Assembly: GCA_963170055.1 (NCBI GenBank)
Contig: CAUJGJ010000185.1
Location: forward strand, 228,575-256,074
Length of the DNA: 27,500 nucleotides
Direction of reading: 5' to 3'
From: Halisarca cf. caerulea
Taxonomy: Eukaryota; Porifera; Demospongiae; Chondrillida; Halisarcidae
Every line of letters starts with the position of its first letter. Within the stretch, counting starts at the first letter, position 1. Positions 20,401 to 27,500 of this stretch are shown here, piece by piece. Made by a program: the position numbers and the translations under genes. Under the pieces are notes generated by a model. The model did no database searches. It saw nothing but the letters and a program-made list of their open reading frames with translations, and was not told the DNA's origin.

Positions 20401-22692
20401 TGGCTCCTTCTCATGAGCAATCTCTGGTTCTTTCTCAACCACCTCTACTGCACAAGAGACATCATTTACAATCAAACAGTACATGCAACTAGGTATGCTG
20501 TATGCCCCGCCCTCTCTTGACCACACACCCCATCCACACACCTGGTCCAACAGCTGACAGAGTCTCCCTCTTCTTAGGAGTGGCCTTCCTATACCACTCG
20601 ATGTAGCCCATCATGGCTAGAGCATCAGTTCTCTTGTCGGCAAACTCTTCAGGTGTGATGTTGTTCTCTATGCCTTCCAGGTTCTCATCAGCTGTCTTCA
20701 TTGCACTTCGAATGTTGTCTACTCCTTTTTTGGGGTCCAGTTGGGCGTGGTTGGGTACCGCCCCCTTTGACACAGCATTCACCAGTGCACTCAGTGCACG
20801 CCCATCTCTCCAGTCGTCAGTGAAGTTCTCGATGTTGTACTCGGGTATCTTGCTCCTCACCCACTCCAAGAGGTTGTTGTAGCCGGGGGAGTCTTCTCCA
20901 CTGCAGAAGTAGGACAGGTACGTCATGCACGAGAGCTCGTCTGGTTTGTCAATACACAAGTGCTCGGGATCAATGATCTGAGGAATGTCAAACTCCTCTT
21001 CTGCTTGGTCCATGGCCTTCTTGGTGTTGGGCAGGGCATCAGAAGGAGAGAGAGAAGCATAGTTGGGACAGAGACCAGGCTTCATGGTCTCCACCAGGGC
21101 AGACAGTTTTTCACCACCATTCCAGTCAGATGTGAGGTTGCGCACTTTCACGTCACTGGGCATGGCTGCTCGCACCCAATTCAATAGTATTTTCCCAGCA
21201 GACCTGGGAGGGAGCTTGGGGGTGGGGCTCCTGGTGTGAGAGGTGGGTGTGGCTGGTTTTGACTGCTTTGTGAGCCCAAAGATCTGGTAGTGAAGTATAA
21301 GATGCCATATCAAACCCAAAATGAGATCTCTCTTATGATCGGTGAGGTCAAGAGCTCCTGTAGGGGGGGGGGGGGGGGGAGGGGGGGGGGACAGGCAACT
21401 GCCATCAGTCACATCATCATAGATAATTGTTGTTATGGAATCAGAGAAGTGTGATGAGTGAGGGTTGAGAGTGTGATGAGTGAGGGTTAAGAGTGTGATG
21501 AGTGAGGGTTGAGAGTGTGATGAGTGAGGGTTGAGAGTGTGATGAGTGAGGGTTGAGAGTGTGATGAGTGAGGGTTGAGAGTGTAATAGAGCATAGACTC
21601 TACAATATTATACGGTGTTGTAGAGTCTATGGATGGAGTGAGTGTGAGGAGTGTAGTTGAGTGAGTGTGAGAAGTGTAGTTGAGTGAGTGTGAGGGGTGT
21701 AGTTGAGTGAGTGTGAGGAGTGTTGTTGAGTGAGTGTGAGAAGTGTAGTTGAGTGAGTGTGAGGGGTGTAGTTGAGTGAGTGTGAGAAGTGTAGTTGAGT
21801 GAGTGTGAGAAGTGTAGTTGAGTGAGTGTGAGGGGTGTAGTTGAGTGAGTGTGAGAAGTATAGTTGAGTGAGTGTGAGAAGTGCAGTTGAGTGAGTGTGA
21901 GAAGTGTAGTTGAGTGAGTGTGAGGAGTGTAGTTGAGTGAGTGTGAGGAGTGTAGTTGAGTGAGTGTGAGGAGTGTAGTTGAGTGAGTGTGAGGAGTGTA
22001 GTTGAGTGAGTGTGAGGAGTGTAGTTGAGTGAGTGTGAGGAGTGTAGTTGAGTGAGTGTGAGGATTGTAGTTGAGTGAGTGTGAGGGGTGTAGTTGAGTG
22101 AGTGTGAGGAGTGTAGTTGAGTGAGTGTGAGGAGTGTAGTTGAGTGAGTGTGAGGAGTGTGATGGAGACAGGATTTCTCGATGACAGCTATTCTAACATC
22201 GAGCTAGTACACACACACACAACCTACCGATGTTGACCATATAAATCCCCTCATCATGTTGAATGAAGTCGAGAGCTCTCTCCAGGTTCTCTAACCTCTG
22301 AAATGGTCCGTGCGGTTTCTTGTGGTACCTACAAGAAGAGAAGAACCAAGCATGACGTCAGAGGAGAGAGATATGTCGGAGTAAATGGGGTCTTCTTGCT
22401 GCATAGATCTACGTCCACGATAGCAGGGCGCGCAAGCTCGCTATGGCATTTAAAAGGATTTGCTAAATTCGCAAAGAATTTTGGCGCCAAATGCGAGCGC
22501 CATACTGTGCACTCACTTCCTCGGAAAAGGCCTCCTCGATAGTTGCTCCAAGAGGACGATGAGGCGAAGGCCATCATCCAAGTCCGTAATTAGGTTGTTT
22601 ATTCTCGTATCTGTGTTCTTCAGACGGTTGTTACACCAATTGGTAAAGGTGTCTTGTTGTATATCAATCCATTGGGTATCAGCTAAGGCCAT
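14479..22692 (-). CDS. Filamin copy 2, three-CH-domain type, about 15 filamin repeats, 1865 aa
   Basis: Minus-strand exons 22692-22517, 22328-22228, 21357-20542, 20447-20310 and 18845-14479 join in phase to 1865 residues. CH1 (MALADTQWIDIQQDTFTNWC) is diverged from copy 1. CH2-CH3 in exon 3 are almost identical to copy 1 except at the start (SKPATPTSHTRSPTPKLPPR linker). Exon 4 encodes a charged linker rich in E and K (EKEPEIAHEKEPEEIRHEKE) with no functional counterpart in copy 1. Exon 5 carries the filamin repeats. It lacks copy 1 repeat 1, has counterparts of repeats 2-9 and 12-14, and lacks 10, 11 and 15-17. It also has three repeats not in copy 1 (about 17420-18280) and a second version of repeat 3. 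It ends GSPCTLMLEQ-stop. The expected role is actin crosslinking, but the C-terminus differs from copy 1. Confidence 0.92.
18876..19190. repeat. Minisatellite of CACCCACTGGACACA-type units, filamin copy 2 intron 4
   Basis: Tandem units of about 12-18 bp, built from CACCCACTGGACAC and CACCCACTGTACC, fill the intron just upstream (in gene sense) of the exon 5 acceptor (18846-18847). The minus-strand frame through it is open but is glycine/cysteine/serine repeat only. Confidence 0.93.
19243..19556. repeat. 18-bp minisatellite, filamin copy 2 intron 4
   Basis: About 17 units of CACACCCATTGCTACACC with ACTATCA, ACTACCA or AATACCA variants. The period is a multiple of three, so several frames stay open over the whole array. 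Confidence 0.95.
19624..19868. repeat. Purine-only GGAGGGGAGA tract, about 240 bp
   Basis: The plus strand is nearly pure purine, with repeats of GGAGAGGAGGGGAGTGGATG. The minus strand (gene sense) is a long C/T tract. It lies in intron 4 of filamin copy 2. Such mirror-like purine tracts can form triplex DNA. Confidence 0.9.
19985..20105. repeat. GGTGGGTTGACATGGG-type minisatellite, filamin copy 2 intron 4
   Basis: About seven degenerate 15-17-bp units of GGGTGGGTTGACATGG and GGGTGGATGGACGTGG. Confidence 0.85.
20118..20308 (-). repeat. 37-bp minisatellite directly abutting the exon 4 donor of filamin copy 2, about 5 copies
   Basis: In gene sense, exon 4 ends at 20310 and the intron begins GTACACATCCATCC. 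The array starts within five bases of the donor and repeats ATCCATCCAGCTCTGCC with CATCCCCACCTTCCCCCTCAC about five times. Unlike the array at 5456-5755, it copies intron sequence only. Confidence 0.93.
21362..21391. repeat. G/C homopolymer at the exon 3 acceptor of filamin copy 2
   Basis: Two long G runs separated by one A lie on the plus strand. In gene sense this is a C-tract that forms the polypyrimidine stretch of the acceptor CTACAG (exon starts at 21357). Homopolymer length here is prone to sequencing error. Confidence 0.9.
21449..21585. repeat. 22-bp minisatellite, about 6 copies, filamin copy 2 intron 2
   Basis: Units read GTGTGATGAGTGAGGGTTGA with minor changes (GTTAAGA in one). 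The array lies within the intron 21358-22227. Confidence 0.93.
21592..21631. repeat. 14-bp perfect inverted repeat (hairpin)
   Basis: CATAGACTCTACAA (21592-21605) is matched by its complement TTGTAGAGTCTATG (21618-21631) across a 12-base loop. It lies between two minisatellites in intron 2 of filamin copy 2. Confidence 0.85.
21636..22165. repeat. 23-bp minisatellite, more than 20 copies, filamin copy 2 intron 2
   Basis: Tandem units read GTGTAGTTGAGTGAGTGTGA plus GGA, GAA or GGG. They occupy over 500 bp, ending shortly before the exon 2 donor region (exon 2 ends at 22228). Confidence 0.95.
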
Positions 22693-22987
22693 ATTTCTCT
22701 CTCAAGTTTCCTCTAAGAAGTCACTACCCTCGGTCGCCTCAGCTACTTCGTACGAATGCTGTCAGCTTGAGAGGGCGGGGGACGAGCAAACATACATTCC
22801 ACCGCTACACGCAACCTCCGTATAACAACTCCGGGCATCCAATTATACCATGAATTATTTTTGATAATAAAATAATTATACATGTATTAATACATAAATG
22901 GCATACATCATTCAGTACCAGCAAGACAGATATCACGATGTAATATTCAGAAACGTGAGGTGGAGGAAAAGGGGATTGTGGAATAAG
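22693..22987. other. 295-bp gap between cyclin B3 (3' end) and filamin copy 2 (5' end)
   Basis: Both genes are on the minus strand, so this interval must hold the cyclin B3 3' UTR and the promoter or leader of filamin copy 2. An AT-rich block at about 22850-22910 is followed in gene sense by GC-richer sequence towards the filamin ATG at 22692. No canonical AATAAA was found on the minus strand. Confidence 0.4.
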
Positions 22988-23582
22988 TCAAAGCTGTCCT
23001 GTTGACATGGCGTCTGCTTTTACATCTTGGAGAGGAGGGATTTTGGCCACTTCATGAAAGACCCTGGGGAAGACATTGGTAAAAAGTGGATCATTAAAAC
23101 ATCACCACAAGTACTCACAGCACACATAAACAGTTGGTGTAATTTGATGGTAAATAGTGTCAGACAAAAGAATGTGACAAGGGATCTGAGAACCGTCAGC
23201 TACCGATGCACACATGTGCGGGAACACAGGAGAGGTACAAAGGAGAGACCTTCAGTGAATTGAAGTGACATTTTAAACTTGGGGTGTGTCACTGCATACA
23301 CACACAACCACTGGTGATGTGACCTGCTCTGAGCAGCAAGGTGGCTGGTGAAGTAGGTGTTGGGGAATGTATGAATGACTGGTCACTCACACATGGGAGT
23401 ACTTGGTTCTGACTGTGTGGTGAGATTTCCATGGGGTCTTCAACATTCTGGTCAGCCTCTCTGCCATTGGAAGGAGATCACGGACACTTAATCTGGTGTA
23501 GTGTTGCAAGGTTGGGGTCTGATAACAAGAGGGAGGGAATTCACACAAATCATGTGTATTGTGCGCAGTAGGCACAAGATTG

Positions 23583-23655
<73 letters not shown>

Positions 23656-26600
23656 TGCGTGTGCAGTAGGCCTAGGGCTGACCACTATTAATACTTATGC
23701 CATTGCCAATATCCATAAATACTACAACAAGGGTTCAAGGAATATGTTGACCTTTGAATAGAAAGGGGCAATGATCACCTCATACCATGATTGTCATAAT
23801 TACTAACGATAGGATTCTTGTTTGAGGTGATTCTGCAGTTCTATTATCTATGGTTTGATCAACGCCCAAGTAAGCAGCTACACACACACATGGTTGTAGA
23901 AATTCTTCGACATGCTGGATCGATTTGGATAAGTCTTATCTTTGGACAGATAACGCATGTCACAATTTTCATCAACAATTATTCAATTGTACAACGTTTC
24001 GCCCACTTGGGCTACTTCAGGTACACACAACTAAAAAACTAAAAACTGATTGAACAATGTTTAGTTTTTTTAGTTGTGTGTACCTGAAGAAGCCCAAGTG
24101 GGTGAAATGTTGTACAATTGAATGATTGTTGATGAAAATTGTGACATGCATTATCTGTCCAAAGATAAGACTTATCCAAACTTACACACACAGTCTCACA
24201 TAGGCAGACCCTATTTATCACATGTCGTGTGTGGGTGGGTAGAGTCTGGTTCACAAGACTAACATGCACACACACCCCTCCCTACTCAAAGTCACTCACC
24301 CATCCTCCTAAATTCTTCATTCTGAGGGCAAGGTACATCGCAGCCGCTGCTACAAGGGAAGCCTTCTCTGACACAAACTCGTAGACTTGCAAGGATGACT
24401 CACAGATGAAACGTGCCAAGGTGTGCGTCTCAAAGCTAGCATTGGCAGCCTGTGCGCAAATGGTAGACCACACACCAACACAACAGTAGTAGTACTGTAA
24501 GCATCACAAGACTCCCGGCCTCACCTTGGCATATCTCCGTAGGAACCGGTATGCAATGGGAATGTTTATGTCGTATCCAATGACCTGAAGCATATCCCGT
24601 TCACTTCTCTTCAGCTCACTTGATGTGTACGCATCATCACAAAGATAGATAAAGTCGTCAATCAACGGAGGACTCAACTCCTGAGAAAAGAGAGCACGAG
24701 TGAGAGAAAACACAGCTAATTATTTCCTCAGAGTTCTCTCCCTCCACAGAAGGGGAGTGGTGTAACCCACACAACAGACCTTCACTCAAGTGCTACTTAT
24801 TTACCTCCTGAATCTTACTCACTCACAAAATTAATAAAGGGGAACATTAACATGGTGCTATAAGGAAACTCAGCTACATCACTGCCTTCCCACCACACCC
24901 ACTTACACCAACTCCGCTCCACTGACCTCCCCAACCCGCTCCACTAACCTCCTCAACACCACTCCACTGACCTCCCCAACCCCACTCCACTGACCTCCCC
25001 AACCCGCTCCACTAACCTCCCCAACACCACTCCACTAACCTCCCCAACCCCACTCCACTGACCTCCCCAACCCACTCCACTGACCTCCCTAACATCACTC
25101 CACTAACCTCCCCAACCCACTCCACTGACCTCCCCAACCCCACTCCACTAACCTCCCCAACACCACTCCACTAACCTCCCCAACACCACTCCACTAACCT
25201 CCCCAACCCCACTCCACTAACCTCCCCAACACCACTCCACTAACCTCCCCAACCCACTCCACTGACCTCCCTAACACCACTCCACTGACCTCCCTAACAC
25301 CACTCCACTGACCTCCCTAACATCACTCCACTAACCTCCCCAACCCACTCCACTGACCTCCCCAACCCCACTCCACTGACCTCCCCAACCCACTCCACTG
25401 ACCTCCCCAACCCACTCCACTGACCTCCCCAACACCACTCCACTGACCTCCCCAACCCACTCCACTGACCTCCCCAACACCACTCCACTGACCTCCCCAA
25501 CCCACTCCACTGACCTCCCCAACCCTACTCCACTGACCTCCCCAACTCCACTCCACTGACCTCCCCAACCCACTCCACTGACCTCCCCAACCCCACTCCA
25601 CTGACCTCCCTAACACCACTCCACTGACCTCCCTAACACCACTCCACTAACCTCCCCAACCCACTCCACTGACCTCCCCAACCCTACTCCACTGGCCTCC
25701 CAACCCACTCCACTGACCTCCCCAACTCCACTCCACTGACCTCCCCAACTCCACTCCACTGACCTCCCCAACCCACTCCACTGACCTCCCCAACCCCACT
25801 CCACTGACCTCCCTAACACCACTCCACTCCACTAACCTCAAACTTAGATGCAATAAGCATAGCGGTGGCTCCAATAAGCTGGAGGTACTCTCTCTTCACT
25901 TCCTTTTTGTTGAGGTAGTGGTCAACCATCTTCACTGTCAAGTACAATGTCTCATGATATAACTCAAAGTTCTCTTGTAACTCAACCAGCCAGTCAATGA
26001 GGATGGTCCTCATCTCGGGTGTGACGTCTTTCTGTCTGGACAGGATGTTTGCCGGCAGGCTGAAGTCCTCCTGGAGTCAAACACAGCAAACATACCCAAT
26101 AGCTGCAACAGGGCACGACAGGTACACAACACCAGAACATTAAACACCCATCAGCTTCTAATACCCCTGGTGTGCACCAGTCCATAGAGCACATCACTGG
26201 TGTGCACCAGTCCATAGAGCACATCACTGGTGTGCACCAGTCCATAGAGCACATCACTGGTGTGCACCAGTCCACAGAACACATCACTGGTGTAGTAGGA
26301 ACATTATTAAAATCAATGTGCACATTTTTCATCAATTCATGTACATATGGGATGGTGGATTAATGAGAATTCACTGTATCCAAATGTAGCACACATCTAT
26401 GAATGTGCAAGCAATCAACAGAACAAACACAAGTAAACATAAACAAACAACCCAGTGTTTCCCCCAGGATGAAATTGCAACAGGGCGGGTATTGTTAATC
26501 TAGCCATAGATACTCAAACCCATTAAGGCCCTACTCGATGACGTCATAACAAAAATGGCGGAAAAGTCGGCGAGATTTAGAAGAATTTAGCTAGAATTAA

Positions 26601-27500
26601 GACGCAATAATCATTGAATACTTTGGAATTCAGTGATTTGAACCAGCTATGGACTAGAAACGATCAGTAGAATATGCTAAATGGCAACTGTAGCTCTACA
26701 ATGTACAAAATTATTATGTAAAATATATTACTTTAGAAAAGCAAACAGGGCGGGGCGCCCTGCTCCAGGTATACTGGGGGAAACACTGCAACCCAACACA
26801 GGATTCAAAGGCAACCAACAAATCCAGATATTAAAATGTTGTTTATTAGAAAACAGAAGAACAAAACAATTTAAACACAACAACAATACACATGGGCTGA
26901 CTACAGTAAACAAACATCTGATCAGCTGTCTAGTGCAGCATTTAGTAAATGAGAATCAGCTGATGGATTACTGGATACTGCTGCTCTGCTAAACCAGTCA
27001 CCACATGGCAGAGCACCTCCCCACACTTAAGCTAGCACCTACCCACCCACCCCTCTCCCACATATACACACACCTCTCCAACCACCCATCCCTCTCCCAC
27101 ACACACACCTCTCCAACCCACCCACCCCTCTCCCACACACACACACCTCTCCAACCCACCCACCCCTCTCCCCCCCACACACACACCTCTCCAACCCACC
27201 CATCCCTCTCCCACACACACACACACACACCTCTCTCTTGTACATGTACTGGTATACGTTGGTTGCATATTCGGTTGCATATGATGAGTTGTTTCGTTCT
27301 GGCTCATCAATATCCACCCATTCCTGCACCTTTGACACCTCCCCTGGTTCCTTGGCTACCTGCAGACTCGTGTCATGTATCTTGGTCGCCTCAAGAGACT
27401 GCTGTAAAGGTGTTATGCTAGCAACAGATCTATTTGGGCGGGAAGACATCAACAGTTGAGAGGTTTGCAAACGGTATATCCCGTGCAAAAACGCACTTCT
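22988..27500 (-). CDS. CCNB3: Cyclin B3 (six exons visible, 5' end not resolved)
   Basis: Minus-strand exons 27231 and up (to at least 27401), 26070-25837, 24680-24525, 24449-24300, 23518-23391 and 23063-22988 join in phase. The cyclin box is clear: MRTILIDWLVELQENFELYH, YLNKKEVKREYLQLIGATA and MLIASKFE. It is followed by ELSPPLIDDFIYLCDDAY, DINIPIAYRFLRRYAK and the second cyclin fold (LARFICESSLQVYEF to LRMKNLGGW). The tail HYTRLSVRDLLPMAERL, KYSHVVFHEVAKIPPLQDV and stop fits cyclin B3 rather than B1/B2. B3 partners CDK1/CDK2 and acts at anaphase and in meiosis. The visible coding part is at most 337 residues. An acceptor-like TTTACAG at 27402-27408 could start the leftmost exon at 27401; otherwise the frame is open to the window edge. 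No destruction box is visible, so the N-terminus lies elsewhere. Confidence 0.9.
23585..23663. repeat. GT microsatellite in a cyclin B3 intron
   Basis: About 38 GT dinucleotides followed by GTATGTGTGTGCG lie in the intron 23519-24299. Confidence 0.97.
23924..24180. repeat. 257-bp near-perfect palindrome (foldback element) in a cyclin B3 intron
   Basis: Bases 23924 onward (TTTGGATAAGTCTTATC) match the complement of the bases ending at 24180 (GATAAGACTTATCCAAA). The arms stay paired for about 105-120 bases with few mismatches and meet in a short A/T-rich loop near 24040-24065. Both arms contain the hairpin CCTGAAG-AGCCCAAGTGGG-GAAA flanked by GTAC. No target-site duplication is obvious. It looks like a foldback or miniature element, or two inverted copies of a ribozyme-bearing repeat. 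Confidence 0.9.
24890..25835 (-). repeat. About 945-bp minisatellite of 22-24-bp units copying a cyclin B3 splice donor
   Basis: In gene sense each unit reads GGGGAGGTCAGTGGAGTGG or GGAGGTTAGTGGAGTGG plus TGTT or GGTT. The exon that ends at 25837 (AAGTTTGAG) is followed by GTTAGTGGAGTGG, so the real donor is the first member of the array. Roughly forty units follow, nearly all with AG-GTCAGT or AG-GTTAGT. The array fills most of the intron 24681-25836. Confidence 0.95.
26164..26290. repeat. 30-bp minisatellite, 4 copies, cyclin B3 intron
   Basis: Four units of CTGGTGTGCACCAGTCCATA with GAGCACATCA; the last has CACAGAACACATCA. The GGTGTGCACC core is itself a palindrome. The array lies in the intron 26071-27230. 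Confidence 0.95.
26453..26788. mobile_element. Miniature inverted-repeat transposable element (336 bp)
   Basis: The left end CAGTGTTTCCCCCAG (26453-26467) is matched by CTGGGGGAAACACTG at 26774-26788, giving 15-bp perfect terminal inverted repeats. The 5-bp sequence CAACC flanks both sides directly (26448-26452 and 26789-26793) as a candidate target-site duplication. Inside, both ends carry ACAGGGCGGG, showing subterminal similarity. No transposase is encoded, so it is non-autonomous. The CAGTG terminus resembles hAT-type ends, but hAT duplications are normally 8 bp, so the superfamily is left open. Confidence 0.8.
27039..27230 (-). repeat. 36-40-bp minisatellite with GT runs starting at a cyclin B3 donor
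   Basis: In gene sense the exon ending at 27231 (AAGAGAGAG) runs into GTGTGTGTG. The intron then holds about five units of GTTGGAGAGGTGTGTGTG with GGAGAGGGGTGGGTGG. Each unit re-creates the GAGAG-GTGTGTG junction found at the real donor. Confidence 0.93.

Noticed and set aside
3883..22692. Inverted filamin pair as a pure assembly foldback artefact
   Set aside because: CH1 exons, linkers, introns and repeat content differ between the copies and each copy is a complete in-phase gene, so they are true paralogues; haplotype errors cannot be fully excluded.
25294..25874. Minus-strand frames with WSGLGRSVEW-type repeats as proteins
   Set aside because: They are translations of the 22-24-bp intronic minisatellite, and the real exon frame stops seven codons into it.
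27032..27310. Extending the cyclin exon leftward (gene-sense downstream) through the GT/GGGTGG repeats
   Set aside because: The GAG-GTGTGT donor at 27231 joins in phase to the acceptor at 26070, which continues the cyclin homology.

Overview
The window is eukaryotic, almost certainly an invertebrate animal. Genes are split by GT-AG introns, there are long GT microsatellites and many intronic minisatellites, and the proteins are metazoan families: an ELMO-domain protein, TMEM223, two filamins and cyclin B3. Short intergenic gaps and the three-calponin-homology filamins would fit a marine invertebrate such as a sponge, but the species cannot be proved from the sequence alone.

Layout. 141-471 (+): last exons of an unidentified lysine-rich protein. 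490-2482 (-): a complete six-exon ELMOD1/2-like gene (337 aa, phase-consistent). 2495-3109 (+): single-exon TMEM223, whose ATG is 12 bp from the ELMOD ATG in a head-to-head arrangement. 3883-12502 (+): filamin copy 1 (four exons, 1988 aa, three CH domains and 17 filamin repeats). 12503-14478: spacer with a 49-bp minisatellite and decayed foldback repeats. 14479-22692 (-): filamin copy 2 (five exons, 1865 aa, three CH domains and about 15 repeats), convergent with copy 1. 22988 to the window end (-): cyclin B3, five complete exons plus an exon that reaches or approaches the right edge.

The two filamins are an inverted duplicate with mosaic similarity. CH1 and the N-terminal linkers are diverged, while CH2-CH3 and many filamin repeats are nearly identical even at silent sites. 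The copies differ by whole-repeat insertions and deletions. This pattern suggests ongoing gene conversion between diverging paralogues.

The most unusual signal is a set of minisatellites that lie on, or start directly at, 5' splice sites. In filamin copy 1, the last 14 bases of exon 2 and the start of its intron are repeated ten times with an exact 30-bp, in-frame period. In cyclin B3 two donors are followed by arrays that re-copy the donor sequence. In filamin copy 2 a 37-bp array abuts the exon 4 donor. Other observations are a 257-bp near-perfect foldback with hammerhead-ribozyme-like cores, and a small inverted-repeat transposon with a 5-bp target duplication in a cyclin intron.
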